Shown piece after piece: positions 8,451-17,085 of a stretch of 64,000 bases of DNA; the first letter of the stretch is position 1; each line of letters opens with the position of its first letter. The stretch lies in contig NZ_SKCJ01000001.1 in NCBI RefSeq assembly GCF_005434975.1, positions 1,126,001 to 1,190,000 on the forward strand. The letters run 5' to 3'. Source of the DNA: Parerythrobacter lutipelagi (GTDB taxonomy: Bacteria; Pseudomonadota; Alphaproteobacteria; Sphingomonadales; Sphingomonadaceae). The translations under genes and the position numbers were made by a program. Below the pieces are notes generated by a model that was given only the letters and a program-made list of their open reading frames with translations, had not been told where the DNA came from and made no database searches.

Positions 8451-10004
8451 TCACGTAAGCTCGGAAAAATCCTTCGCCGAAATGCTGTCGAGCACGGCGC
8501 GGCGCAGTTCATGCGCGCGATCGAGCGGCAAGCCGGCGATGGCGAACGCGCCACCCGCCAGCCCGAGGTGCAACGTCGCATAGCCGCGCCAGCGGGCAAT
8601 CGGGCCTTGCGAAATTTCCGCTGACTGCAGTTTCACGCGGTTCGCGACCGCAGTAGAAGGGGCGAGCCAGCCGGTTCGGCGATACACCTGTGTTTCGTCG
8701 ATCGCGTTGCGCGCATAACGCCACAAAAAGGCCTGCCGCACCGCAAGGAACAGCGCAAATGCGAAAGGAATGAGCGCGAAACCCCAACGCCCGTCTATTT
8801 CCTCGATGCCGCTGAATGCCGCCAGGCCTAGGATGACGATCCCGATCAGCGCCGGGATCAGCGCGTCGATCCACATGCCGACATTGCGATAGGCTCTGCT
8901 GCTGCGCTGCCAGTCGAGAGTGTCTTCAGGCATTGCGAAACCCGCTGCCCGCACGATCGGCCGCAGTTCGTCCAGTTTCGCGAATGGTGCGACATCATGG
9001 CTGGAGCCGCCCGCATCCTGTGCGAGGCTGACGAATTTCAGCCCGTGCCAGCCGAACCGGCGGCGAATCATCCGCGTGCCGATCTGCAGCGCCTGCACAC
9101 GGTGCGCCGGCATCACCACGTCGGTGCGCGTGAACAGGCCGCGCCTGCGGCGAAAGCCCTTGGCCGTACGGTCAAGCACAAAGCCCCAGTCGCGGGTGAA
9201 GGTCCGGACCAGACCGGTCACGGAACCGACAACGAAGAACGACACCAGACCGGCTGCCACGCTGATGACCTGCGCCATCGGCCCAAGCTGGCTGACATAT
9301 TCCCCCGGTCCCGCGAGCCATTCCATCCACAAATCGGCATCCCACAACTCGATGCCGATAAAGCTGTCGGCATATTGCGCCAGACCCGCCAGCACCGCGA
9401 ACACCGCCAGCGAGAATTCGAACAGTCCGAAAGTGAAGAGCCGTTTGGGCCCCATGGCGAAAAGCTGTTCCCCCGGCTGCGCCTTCGCGGTTTGATCGAT
9501 TTCGCCCTCGCCCGGTTCGACCGATAGCGGGGCTTCGGAGTCATCCTTCTGAGCGCGCACCAACTCGCGCAGCGCCTCGCCTTCAGCTTCCGACAGATAA
9601 GCGAGAGCGAGTTCATCCTTGCCGGCTGAACCCGTTTCGAATTTGACCGAAACCAATCCGAACAAGCGGGGAATCAGCGCCTGTTCAAGACTGACATCCT
9701 GAATCCTCTCGTAAGGTACCGAGCGAGCGGCGCGCGACAGCACGCCGCTCTCGACGCGGATATCTTGCTCGCCGACTGTGAATGTCAGCCGCTGCCACTG
9801 AACAAATGCGACCAAGGTCATGAGGCCGACGATCACGGCCCCAATTGTCAGCGCGATACCGAAGCTCGCCGTGCTTGAGCCCGAACCGAAAAATACCGCT
9901 GCCATCGGCACAAGCGCGCTTTGAACGCCTCCCGCGCCACGCGCGAAGACGCTCAGAATGTCGGTCTGGCGCGGAACGCCGAGAGGAACTGCAGGCTCGC
10001 TCAC
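8451..10004 (-). CDS. Membrane protein with bacterial PH domains (YdbT-like)
   Basis: This 517-residue integral membrane protein has repeated bPH2 (DUF304) segments. These read QDIRVESGVLSRAARSVPYERIQDVSLEQ near residue 85 and a third-repeat-like VYRRTGWLAPSTAVANRVKLQSAEI near residue 440, separated by paired hydrophobic helices. This layout matches YdbT of Bacillus, where YdbS and YdbT are encoded together. The upstream partner (10001-10459) overlaps it by an ATGA, so the two probably form a membrane complex. Function in alphaproteobacteria is unknown; in Bacillus the pair has been linked to resistance to certain antimicrobial peptides. Confidence 0.85.
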   Translation of the reverse strand: MSEPAVPLGVPRQTDILSVFARGAGGVQSALVPMAAVFFGSGSSTASFGIALTIGAVIVGLMTLVAFVQWQRLTFTVGEQDIRVESGVLSRAARSVPYERIQDVSLEQALIPRLFGLVSVKFETGSAGKDELALAYLSEAEGEALRELVRAQKDDSEAPLSVEPGEGEIDQTAKAQPGEQLFAMGPKRLFTFGLFEFSLAVFAVLAGLAQYADSFIGIELWDADLWMEWLAGPGEYVSQLGPMAQVISVAAGLVSFFVVGSVTGLVRTFTRDWGFVLDRTAKGFRRRRGLFTRTDVVMPAHRVQALQIGTRMIRRRFGWHGLKFVSLAQDAGGSSHDVAPFAKLDELRPIVRAAGFAMPEDTLDWQRSSRAYRNVGMWIDALIPALIGIVILGLAAFSGIEEIDGRWGFALIPFAFALFLAVRQAFLWRYARNAIDETQVYRRTGWLAPSTAVANRVKLQSAEISQGPIARWRGYATLHLGLAGGAFAIAGLPLDRAHELRRAVLDSISAKDFSELT

Positions 10005-10459
10005 AGCGTCTCGCGCTTGATATGGGCGCGAATTTCCTCGCGCATGGCGGCCGCGTCTTCCGTTGCGAGGCCCGGCAGGTTGACGGAGGCGTTATGCGTA
10101 CCGGCGGTGTGCACGGTCAGGCTGGACAGGCCGAAGGCGCGTTCCAGCGGACCCTGGTCGACATCGATATGCTGCACCCGTCCGAACGGCACCACTGTAT
10201 CCGAATGGAACAGCAGGCCGCGCACCACGCGCAAGCGGTCGTCGCTCATGGCATAGCCGCGCGCTGCATAGCGCCGCAGCGGGATCCGGAAGATGATGAA
10301 GGCCGCCAGCAGCACCACCGGGATCAGCACGACGCCGAAAGGTAGTATGTCCGCCCCTTCGAGCGCGAAAGCTGCAATCAGGAGCGGCAATGTCGCGAGC
10401 GCAGTACGGATCCGGGTGACAGTCACGAAACGCGGATCGAGCTTGGTCAGGTCTTCCAT
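10001..10459 (-). CDS. Membrane protein with a bacterial PH domain (YdbS-like)
   Basis: This protein of about 152 residues starts at ATG 10459 (MEDLTKLDPRF). It has two hydrophobic helices followed by one bPH2 domain, recognisable in YAMSDDRLRVVRGLLFHSDTVVPFGRVQHIDVDQGPLER. It matches the YdbS half of the YdbS-YdbT pair. The stop overlaps the start of the larger PH-domain gene (10001-10004), which argues for coordinated synthesis. It lies 41 bases downstream of the acyl-CoA dehydrogenase stop on the other side, but no functional link is evident. Confidence 0.85.
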   Translation of the reverse strand: MEDLTKLDPRFVTVTRIRTALATLPLLIAAFALEGADILPFGVVLIPVVLLAAFIIFRIPLRRYAARGYAMSDDRLRVVRGLLFHSDTVVPFGRVQHIDVDQGPLERAFGLSSLTVHTAGTHNASVNLPGLATEDAAAMREEIRAHIKRETL

Positions 10460-10500
10460 GGGCCCCTGTCTAAATCGTCGGATGAGCCGGGCAACCGAAA

Positions 10501-11670
10501 TCAGCGCCGCTGATCGAACCGCCGACCGATCATGGCCGCAGCGATGTTGGTTTTCTGCACATCGGTTGTGCCGCCTGCGATGCCCCAGGCAAAGCCATCG
10601 CGCACGCGCTGCTCCATCCCGTATTCCTTGTGATAGCCATAGCCGCCCATCACTTGCAGCCCGGCCGCGGTCACTTCGCGCACGATCTCGTTGGCATAGC
10701 ATTTCGCGACGCTCGATTCGAACACGCTGGGCAGGCCGTTCGGCTCATGCGCGGCATTGGCCGCAGCGCGCCAGATCAGCAATCGCGCGGCCTCGACCTT
10801 CATCGCCATTTCAGCGAGCTGCAACTGGACAGCCTGGAAATCGACGATCGGCTTGCCGAAGGCTTCGCGTTCCTGCGTGTAAGCCACTGCCTGCTCCAGC
10901 GCTGCTGCCGCAACCCCGAGGCTTTGCGTCGCATTGCCGCAGCGCTCCAGCCCGAATGCGCTCATCAGCTGTCCGAATCCCCCAGCAGGCACGATGATGT
11001 TGCCCTTGGGCACACGCACATCTTCCAGCATGATGTCGCGCGTTTCGATCCCGCGAAAACCCATCAGTTCCTCGCGCGCGCCGAAGCTGACTCCGTCCAT
11101 CTCCTTCGCCACCAGCACCGCGCCGATTCCCTTGGCGCCCGGCGCGTGCGACATGCGGCAATAGGTGACGTAATACTCCGCATGTCCCGCTCCGCTGGTC
11201 CAGCGTTTCGAGCCGTTGAGCACGAAGTGGTCGCCATCTTCGCGTGCGACTGTCGTCAAATCGGTCAGCGCTGTCCCGGCGCCCGGTTCCGACATGGAAA
11301 CCGCGACCGTCGCTTCGCCGGCACAAACCTGCGGAATGATCTGCGCCTTGAGCTCCGCCGACGCAAATTTTTCGACTGTGCGCACCGGGCCGACCAGCGC
11401 TTCGAAGATCGGAAAGGCGACCGCGTTGGAAATCATCGCGAACTGTTCGAGCACCAGCAACGCCTCGAGATGGCCGAGCCCCAGCCCGCCATATTCCTCC
11501 GGCAGGTTCACCCCGAGGAAGCCCATTTCGCCATATCGCCGCATCATCTCGCGCGGGACGGAGAAGTCCTTCGCTTCCATCTCGCGCGCAAGATCGGGCA
11601 GTTCCGCCCGGGCAAACTTGCGCGCGGCGTCCTGCAGCTCGCGCTGCTGCTCGGTAAGCTGGAAATCCAT
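10501..11670 (-). CDS. Acyl-CoA dehydrogenase
   Basis: This 389-residue FAD enzyme of the acyl-CoA dehydrogenase family oxidises acyl-CoA to trans-2-enoyl-CoA and passes electrons to electron transfer flavoprotein. EtfBA is encoded at 27.8 kb. Family signatures are present: VAVSMSEPGAGTALTDL, the FAD-contact FVLNGSKRWTSGAGHA, and near the C-terminus GYGYHKEYGMEQRVRDGF. At the position where medium-chain enzymes have the catalytic Glu (YEGT), this protein reads AGGTTDVQ, so the base may lie elsewhere, as in isovaleryl-type enzymes. Chain length preference is unknown. Its ribosome-binding site lies within a strong leader hairpin (11676-11700). Confidence 0.93.
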   Translation of the reverse strand: MDFQLTEQQRELQDAARKFARAELPDLAREMEAKDFSVPREMMRRYGEMGFLGVNLPEEYGGLGLGHLEALLVLEQFAMISNAVAFPIFEALVGPVRTVEKFASAELKAQIIPQVCAGEATVAVSMSEPGAGTALTDLTTVAREDGDHFVLNGSKRWTSGAGHAEYYVTYCRMSHAPGAKGIGAVLVAKEMDGVSFGAREELMGFRGIETRDIMLEDVRVPKGNIIVPAGGFGQLMSAFGLERCGNATQSLGVAAAALEQAVAYTQEREAFGKPIVDFQAVQLQLAEMAMKVEAARLLIWRAAANAAHEPNGLPSVFESSVAKCYANEIVREVTAAGLQVMGGYGYHKEYGMEQRVRDGFAWGIAGGTTDVQKTNIAAAMIGRRFDQRR

Positions 11671-11675
11671 GAAAT

Positions 11676-11700
11676 GCGCTCTCCCTTTGCAGGAGAGCGC
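11676..11700 (-). promoter_or_regulatory. Leader hairpin enclosing the acyl-CoA dehydrogenase ribosome-binding site
   Basis: On the minus strand GCGCTCTCC and GGAGAGCGC form a perfect 9-bp stem with the 7-base loop TGCAAAG. The descending arm contains the only good Shine-Dalgarno (AAGGGAGAG, overlapping the loop), whose last base is 8 bases before the ATG at 11670. When folded, the stem would hide the ribosome-binding site. There is no U-run after it, so it does not look like a terminator for the upstream tRNA. That it regulates translation is inference. Confidence 0.5.
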
Positions 11701-11846
11701 TGCCTCAAGAGGCGCAGGGGCGCAAGCCTCACCTCAACATCCCGGCAGCCAGAGGTCGGCCGGCCGCCGCGCCTTATGGTGCGAAAGCCAGGCACGCCGG
11801 ATGGCGTGCGCCCGGCGCTTGAGGGTCAAACAAAGGGAAACGAAAA

Positions 11847-11921
11847 TGGTGCCACGAGAGAGAATTGAACTCTCGGCCTCACCCTTACCAAGGGTGCGCT
11901 CTACCACTGAGCTACCGCGGC
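11847..11921 (-). tRNA. tRNA-Thr (anticodon GGT)
   Basis: On the minus strand the 5' end reads GCCGCGG and pairs with TCGTGGC at the 3' end, followed by discriminator A and an encoded CCA (11849-11847). The D arm contains TAGCTCAGTGGTAGAGC. The anticodon stem CACCC/GGGTG encloses the loop TTGGTAA, giving anticodon GGT for threonine ACC codons. The T arm is GAGAG-TTCAATT-CTCTC. All four arms are intact over 75 bases. The flanks show no integrase or direct repeat suggesting an occupied attachment site. Confidence 0.97.
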
Positions 11922-12011
11922 GCCTGTTCAAGACGCGCGCCTATCGTTGCGCGCGGCCCTGTTGTCAAGCCAAGCTTGAAGCAGCGCGGCATTAGCGGCA
12001 AGGCGTTTCGT

Positions 12012-12161
12012 ATGAGTGAAGATACGGACAACAAAATGTCTCGCGAAGACCGTCTCGCAGCCAAGCTGCGCGAGAACCTGCGTCGCCGGAAAGCCCAGGC
12101 CCGCGAGATCGGCAGCGAATCACGCGAAAGCGGGCTTCCCAAAGAGGATGCGAAAAGCTAA
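12012..12161 (+). CDS. Small charged protein of unknown function
   Basis: This is a 49-residue candidate gene starting at ATG 12012 (MSEDTDNKMSREDRLAAKLR). AAGG lies about 8 bases upstream. The product is very hydrophilic, with an Arg/Lys-rich helix (RENLRRRKAQAREI) and no membrane segment. It lies immediately ahead of gpmA (36 bases) and reads in the same direction. Short proteins of this look are common beside metabolic genes in sphingomonads, but I cannot name a family. Its open frame extends upstream through the tRNA, which is not coding. Confidence 0.6.
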   Translation: MSEDTDNKMSREDRLAAKLRENLRRRKAQAREIGSESRESGLPKEDAKS

Positions 12162-12196
12162 CGCGGCTTGCTCCTGACACACGGAGGAGCAATCTC

Positions 12197-12883
12197 TTGC
12201 CCACCCTGATCCTTGTTCGCCACGGCCAGAGCCAGTGGAACCTCGAAAACCGCTTCACCGGATGGTGGGATGTCGACCTGACCGAGAAGGGCGTGGCCGA
12301 GGCAAAAGCCGCCGGCCAGCTGCTGAAGGACAAGGGCGTGATGCCGACCACGGCCTTCACTTCACTGCAGACACGCGCGATCAAGACGCTGCATTATGCG
12401 CTGGAAGAAGCGGGACGGCTGTGGATTCCGGAAACCAAGGACTGGCGGCTGAACGAGCGGCACTATGGCGGGCTCACCGGGCTCGACAAGCAGGAAACCC
12501 GCGACCGGCACGGCGACGAACAGGTCCATATCTGGCGCCGCAGTTTCGACGTTCCGCCCCCGGTGATGGAAGCAGGGCACGAGTACGACATGCGCGGCGA
12601 CCCGCGCTATGCCGGGATCGATATCCCCGCGACGGAAAGCCTCAAGCTGACAATAGAGCGGGTCCTGCCCTATTGGGAAAGCGCAATCCTGCCGGTTCTG
12701 GCGAGCGGCGAGACAGTGATCATTTCCGCGCATGGCAACAGCCTGCGCGCGCTGGTCAAACACCTCTCGGGCATATCGGACGACGATATCACCGGGCTGG
12801 AAATCCCGACCGGCCAGCCGATTGTCTACCAGTTCGACGACGCGATGGCGCCGGGCGAACGCTACTACCTCAAGGATAGCTGA
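12197..12883 (+). CDS. gpmA: 2,3-bisphosphoglycerate-dependent phosphoglycerate mutase
   Basis: This 228-residue glycolytic enzyme interconverts 3- and 2-phosphoglycerate. The phospho-histidine motif [20 protein letters not shown] is at the very N-terminus. The second catalytic His is in [15 protein letters not shown], and the family-specific [15 protein letters not shown] is intact. The start is TTG at 12197, supported by a strong GGAGGAG about 8 bases upstream and by alignment of the catalytic motif; the only other good candidate lies far downstream. It opens a co-directional run with purE (2-base gap). Confidence 0.96.
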   Translation: MPTLILVRHGQSQWNLENRFTGWWDVDLTEKGVAEAKAAGQLLKDKGVMPTTAFTSLQTRAIKTLHYALEEAGRLWIPETKDWRLNERHYGGLTGLDKQETRDRHGDEQVHIWRRSFDVPPPVMEAGHEYDMRGDPRYAGIDIPATESLKLTIERVLPYWESAILPVLASGETVIISAHGNSLRALVKHLSGISDDDITGLEIPTGQPIVYQFDDAMAPGERYYLKDS

Positions 12884-12885
12884 CT

Positions 12886-13383
12886 ATGGCGGGGGGAAAT
12901 CCGGGTGACGCAAAAGTCGCCATTGTGATGGGGAGCCAGTCGGACTGGCCGACCATGCAATGCGCCGCAGAGGTGCTGAAAGAATTGGGCGTGGAGAGCG
13001 AAGTTCGCATCGTTTCTGCCCACCGCACGCCCGACCGGATGTACGATTTCGCCAAGGGCGCAGAGGCCGAGGGCATTCGCGTAATCATAGCGGGCGCCGG
13101 CGGCGCGGCACATCTGCCGGGCATGATCTCCGCGCTCACGCATTTGCCGGTGCTTGGTGTTCCGGTGCAGTCCAAAGCGCTGTCGGGTCAGGACAGTTTG
13201 CTGTCGATCGTCCAGATGCCCGCCGGGGTACCGACCGCAACCTTCGCCATTGGCGAGCCGGGCGCGACCAATGCGGGGCTCTATGCCGCTGCCATCCTTG
13301 CCCTGTCGGATGAGGGTGTGCGCGAGCGGCTGATCGCATGGCGCGCCGCGCGCAGCGAAGCGGTTGCGGAACGGCCCGCCTGA
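12886..13383 (+). CDS. purE: N5-carboxyaminoimidazole ribonucleotide mutase
   Basis: This 165-residue class I PurE converts N5-CAIR to CAIR in purine synthesis. The nucleotide-binding loop [14 protein letters not shown], the SAHRTPDRM motif with the catalytic His, and [11 protein letters not shown] are all present. Its stop and the purK start share one base (TGATG at 13381-13385), so PurE and PurK, which act in consecutive steps, are translationally coupled. Nothing unusual in length or motifs. Confidence 0.97.
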   Translation: MAGGNPGDAKVAIVMGSQSDWPTMQCAAEVLKELGVESEVRIVSAHRTPDRMYDFAKGAEAEGIRVIIAGAGGAAHLPGMISALTHLPVLGVPVQSKALSGQDSLLSIVQMPAGVPTATFAIGEPGATNAGLYAAAILALSDEGVRERLIAWRAARSEAVAERPA

Positions 13384-14438
13384 TGATTGCGCCCGGGAGC
13401 ACCATCGGCATTCTCGGCGGCGGCCAGTTGGGCCGGATGATGGCAATCGCCGCCGCGCAGCTGGGCTATCGCTGTATCGGCTATGCGCCGCAGGGCGATA
13501 ATGTCGCCGAAGAAGTCTGCGCCGACTTCTTCACCAACAAGTGGAACGACGCTCAGGCGATGGCGGCCTTCGCACAAAAATGCGACGTCATCACGTGGGA
13601 ATTCGAGAATGTTCCGGTCGGCCCGCTCGAACCGATTGCCGGCCAGCTTGCCCCGCATCCGCGCGCGCTGGAAACAGCGCAGGACCGGCTCAATGAAAAG
13701 CGTTTCGTGGAGCAGCTTGGCGGGCGTCCGGCACCCTATGTCCCGGTGGCGATCCGGGGCGACCTGACCGAGGCGGTCGAACGCATCGGTTTGCCCGGCA
13801 TCCTCAAGACCCGCCGCGACGGATATGACGGCAAGGGCCAATGGCGGCTGCGCGACAGGCAGGATGTCGAAGGATTGAGCTTCAAAGGCGAAGATTGCAT
13901 CTACGAAGGTTTCGTCGAGTTTGACGCTGAGTTTTCCGTCATTCTCGTGCGCACGCGCGAGGGTGATATCCGCTTCTGGGACTCATCACGCAATGTCCAC
14001 TCCGACGGCGTGCTCGACACCTCATCCCTGCCGGCGGGCGAACTGATCGGATCGCAGGTCGAGGAGGCACGTGCACTCGCCAAGAAAATTGCCGATGCGC
14101 TGGGCTATGTCGGCGTTCTGACGCTTGAGTTCTTCGCCACGAAGCAAGGCCCGGTGTTCAATGAAATGGCGCCCCGGGTGCACAATTCGGGTCACTGGAC
14201 GATCGAAGGCGCGGCCACCAGCCAGTTCGAAAACCACATTCGCGCAATTTGCGGTCTGCCGCTGGGGGATACCTCAACCATCGCCAGCACCGTGGAAATG
14301 ACCAATATCATCGGCAAGGACGCCAAGACCGCGCATGGATGCCTGGCTGATCCAGCCGCGCACCTGCATCTCTACGGCAAGGCAAAACCCCGGCCTGGCC
14401 GCAAGATGGGTCATGTCACGCGGATATCGCGCGGATGA
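13383..14438 (+). CDS. purK: N5-carboxyaminoimidazole ribonucleotide synthase
   Basis: This protein of about 351 residues is an ATP-grasp ligase that makes N5-CAIR from AIR, bicarbonate and ATP. The N-terminus has the GILGGGQLGRMMAIAAAQLG nucleotide-fold motif. Central ATP-grasp residues include PGILKTRRDGYDGKGQW, and the metal-binding end reads FNEMAPRVHNSGHWTIEG, all classic for PurK. The ATG at 13383 overlaps the purE stop; an upstream in-frame start within purE would only add a shadow extension. Its stop overlaps folA by ATGA. Confidence 0.97.
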   Translation: MIAPGSTIGILGGGQLGRMMAIAAAQLGYRCIGYAPQGDNVAEEVCADFFTNKWNDAQAMAAFAQKCDVITWEFENVPVGPLEPIAGQLAPHPRALETAQDRLNEKRFVEQLGGRPAPYVPVAIRGDLTEAVERIGLPGILKTRRDGYDGKGQWRLRDRQDVEGLSFKGEDCIYEGFVEFDAEFSVILVRTREGDIRFWDSSRNVHSDGVLDTSSLPAGELIGSQVEEARALAKKIADALGYVGVLTLEFFATKQGPVFNEMAPRVHNSGHWTIEGAATSQFENHIRAICGLPLGDTSTIASTVEMTNIIGKDAKTAHGCLADPAAHLHLYGKAKPRPGRKMGHVTRISRG

Positions 14439-14962
14439 ACTGTCCGATTTTCCTGATTTACGCGCGCGCGGCGAACGGGACGATCGGGCGCGACGGGCAA
14501 TTGCCGTGGCATATCCCGGCGGACCTCAAGCGGTTCAAAGCGCTCACCATGGGCGCGGACGGCGAAGGCCTGCCGATGATCATGGGCCGCAAGACGTTCG
14601 AGAGCCTGCCGGGGATCCTGCCCAAGCGGCGGCATATCGTGCTGACCCGGCGCGAAACCTGGGATAGCAACGGGGCCGAGATCGCGCGGTCGCTCGAGCA
14701 GGCGATCGGTCTGGCCACCGACGGCAACGAAGGGCGGCAGATCGCAGTAATCGGTGGAGCAGCGGTCTATGACGTGTTTCGCGCGCGGGCCGACCGGATC
14801 GAAGTGACAGAGATTCACGCCGAATTCGAAGGCGATACATTCATGAAGCCGCTCGGTGCGGAATGGGAAGTGGTCGCGCGGGAAGATCACGCTGCGGAAG
14901 GCGATTTGCCCGCTTTCAGCTTCGTCACCTACCGCCGCCGCGATCCGCAGAGCGCGGAATGA
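14435..14962 (+). CDS. folA: Dihydrofolate reductase
   Basis: This 175-residue enzyme reduces dihydrofolate with NADPH for one-carbon metabolism. Visible features are the Met20-loop region GTIGRDGQLPWHIPADLKRF, with the conserved acidic substrate contact, the NADPH motif MGRKTFESLP, and AVIGGAAVYDVF near the C-terminus. It overlaps purK upstream and the dipeptidase gene downstream by ATGA, inside a tightly packed run of nucleotide, folate and flavin genes. Chromosomal-type sequence; nothing suggests a trimethoprim-resistant plasmid variant. Confidence 0.96.
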   Translation: MNCPIFLIYARAANGTIGRDGQLPWHIPADLKRFKALTMGADGEGLPMIMGRKTFESLPGILPKRRHIVLTRRETWDSNGAEIARSLEQAIGLATDGNEGRQIAVIGGAAVYDVFRARADRIEVTEIHAEFEGDTFMKPLGAEWEVVAREDHAAEGDLPAFSFVTYRRRDPQSAE

Positions 14963-16152
14963 AGCGGCGGATCGCACTTGCCCTGCTGGTGCTGCTGATC
15001 GCGGCGGCAGGCGTGTTTTTCCTGTTCGCGCCGCGCTGGGCCGAAGAATCGATGAACCAGATCGACGGGCAGGCGCTGATCGAAGTGTCTGACGAAGCCC
15101 GCGCACTGCACAAGACGCTGACCATCGTCGATCTGCATTCGGACACGCTGCTGTGGGACCGCGACCTGACAGGCCGCGCCAACCGTGGCCATGTCGACTT
15201 GCCGCGGCTGGAAGACGGCAATGTCGCGCTGCAGGTGTTCTCCAGCGTGACCAAGACACCGAAAGACCAGAACTACGACGCCAATGGCGCGGACAGCGAC
15301 AATATCACCGCGCTGGTAATCGGGCAGCTCCAGCCGGTGCGGACGTGGAGCAGCCTGCTCGAACGATCGCTCTATCATGCGCAAAAGCTGGAGGACGCGG
15401 CGGGCAAGGCCAGCGCAGTGAAGTTGATCCGCAGGCCGCAGGATATCGACGGGCTGATTGGTCGGCGCAATATCAAGGGAAACGGCGTGGGCGCCATGTT
15501 CAGCGCCGAGGGGCTGCAGAGCCTCGAAGGCGATCTGGACAATCTCGACGTGCTCTATGCCGCCGGGATGCGCATGGCCGGGCTGACGCATTTCTTCGAC
15601 AATGATCTCGCCGGGTCGATGCACGGCCTCGAAAAGGGCGGGCTGACCGACAAGGGGCGCGAAGCGGTGCGGCGGATGGAGGACATGGGCATGGTGGTCG
15701 ACATCGCGCATTGCAGCCACCAATGCGTGGCAGACATCATCGCCATGGCACGCCGCCCGGTGGTTTCCAGCCACGGCGGAGTGCAGGCGACCTGCGAGGT
15801 CAACCGCAACCTGACCGATGATGAGATTCGCGGCGTGGCCAGAACCGGCGGGATCATCGGCGTCGGCTATTGGGAAGGTGCGATTTGCAGCACCGATCCG
15901 CGCGCGGCAGCCAGAGCGATGAAGCATATTCGCGACTTGGTCGGCATCGAGCATGTCGCGCTGGGTAGCGATTATGACGGCGCGGTGACCGTGCGGTTCG
16001 ACACCAGCCAGCTGACGCAGGTGACACAGGCGCTGATCGACGAAGGCTTCAGCGCAGACGAGATTCGCGCGGCGATGGGCGGCAACGCGATTCGGGTGCT
16101 TTCCGCAGGCCTCGAGCCGCTTACTCCGCCGATTGCCGAGGACGCGCGATGA
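14959..16152 (+). CDS. Membrane dipeptidase (renal-dipeptidase family, M19)
   Basis: This protein of about 397 residues starts at ATG 14959 with a signal/anchor (MKRRIALALLVLLIAAAGVF), so it acts outside the cytoplasm. The M19 binuclear zinc ligands are visible in VDLHSDTLLW (HxD), VVDIAHCSHQ, VVSSHGGVQATCEVNRN and HVALGSDYDG. The family hydrolyses dipeptides, often with broad or D-amino-acid specificity. It overlaps folA and ribF by four bases on each side. Substrate is not predictable. Confidence 0.93.
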   Translation: MKRRIALALLVLLIAAAGVFFLFAPRWAEESMNQIDGQALIEVSDEARALHKTLTIVDLHSDTLLWDRDLTGRANRGHVDLPRLEDGNVALQVFSSVTKTPKDQNYDANGADSDNITALVIGQLQPVRTWSSLLERSLYHAQKLEDAAGKASAVKLIRRPQDIDGLIGRRNIKGNGVGAMFSAEGLQSLEGDLDNLDVLYAAGMRMAGLTHFFDNDLAGSMHGLEKGGLTDKGREAVRRMEDMGMVVDIAHCSHQCVADIIAMARRPVVSSHGGVQATCEVNRNLTDDEIRGVARTGGIIGVGYWEGAICSTDPRAAARAMKHIRDLVGIEHVALGSDYDGAVTVRFDTSQLTQVTQALIDEGFSADEIRAAMGGNAIRVLSAGLEPLTPPIAEDAR

Positions 16153-17084
16153 GGTGGCTCGACCACCGCGAAGCGATGCCTGAAAGCCTGCGCGGTGCAG
16201 TGGTGGCGCTGGGCAATTTCGACGGCTTCCACAAGGGCCACCAGGCCGTTGCCGGGGAAGCGATCCGCTGGGCGCGCGAGGCAGGACGGCCGAGCATCGT
16301 CGCAACTTTCGATCCGCATCCGGTGCGCTACTTCAAGCCCGATGTGCCGCCGTTCCGCCTGACCACGCTCGAGCAGCGGCAGGACCTCTACCTCGCCGCC
16401 GGGGCGACCGCGATGCTGGTGTTCCATTTCGATGGCGAACTGGCCGGAACCACGGCGGAGGATTTCATCACCGACATCCTGATCAGGCGTCTCGGGGCGC
16501 ATGGCGTCGTGACCGGCGGGGATTTCACTTTCGGGCAAGGCGCGAAGGGCAACGTCGCGATGCTGCAGACGCTGGGCGGCGAACATGGTCTGGCCTCGCG
16601 CGTGGTCGAACCGGTTGGCGACAGCGACGAAATCATCTCCTCCAGCCGCATTCGCGAGGCTCTGCGTCAGGGCGACCCGGAAGAAGCCGCGCGGCTGCTC
16701 ACCCGCCCGTTCGCGATCCGCGGGATTGTGGAACATGGCGACAAGCGCGGGCGCACCATCGGCTATCCCACCGCCAACCTGTCGATCGAAGGTTATCTTC
16801 GCCCCAGATACGGCATCTACGCTGTGACGGGCCGCATCATGGCTACGGGCCAAGTGCTGAAAGGCGCGGCCAACATTGGCATCCGCCCGCAATTCGAACC
16901 GCCCAAGGAGTTGCTCGAACCGTATTTCTTCGATTTCTCCGGCGATTTGTACGGGCAGGAGATCGAAGTCGCCTTCCACCACTTCCTTCGCCCCGAAGCC
17001 AAATTCGAATCGCTCGACGCGCTGACGGAGCAGATGGACAAGGATTGCGCCAAGGCTCGCAGCTTGCTGGACAACCAGGACTGA
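16149..17084 (+). CDS. ribF: Bifunctional riboflavin kinase / FAD synthetase
   Basis: This 311-residue enzyme makes FMN and FAD from riboflavin. The N-terminal adenylyltransferase domain carries ALGNFDGFHKGHQAVAGEA (HxGH nucleotidyl-transferase motif) and VTGGDFTFGQGAKGN. The C-terminal kinase domain has KRGRTIGYPTANLSI and YGIYAVTG. Both domains are complete. RibF is often found just upstream of ileS and lspA in proteobacteria; here one gene (the GDPD-like protein) separates ribF from ileS. ATGA overlap with the dipeptidase gene. Confidence 0.97.
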   Translation: MRWLDHREAMPESLRGAVVALGNFDGFHKGHQAVAGEAIRWAREAGRPSIVATFDPHPVRYFKPDVPPFRLTTLEQRQDLYLAAGATAMLVFHFDGELAGTTAEDFITDILIRRLGAHGVVTGGDFTFGQGAKGNVAMLQTLGGEHGLASRVVEPVGDSDEIISSSRIREALRQGDPEEAARLLTRPFAIRGIVEHGDKRGRTIGYPTANLSIEGYLRPRYGIYAVTGRIMATGQVLKGAANIGIRPQFEPPKELLEPYFFDFSGDLYGQEIEVAFHHFLRPEAKFESLDALTEQMDKDCAKARSLLDNQD

Positions 17085-17085
17085 T

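Noticed and set aside
11847-11921. tRNA-Thr as an integration site
   Set aside because: No integrase, no repeat of the tRNA 3' end and ordinary genes on both sides.
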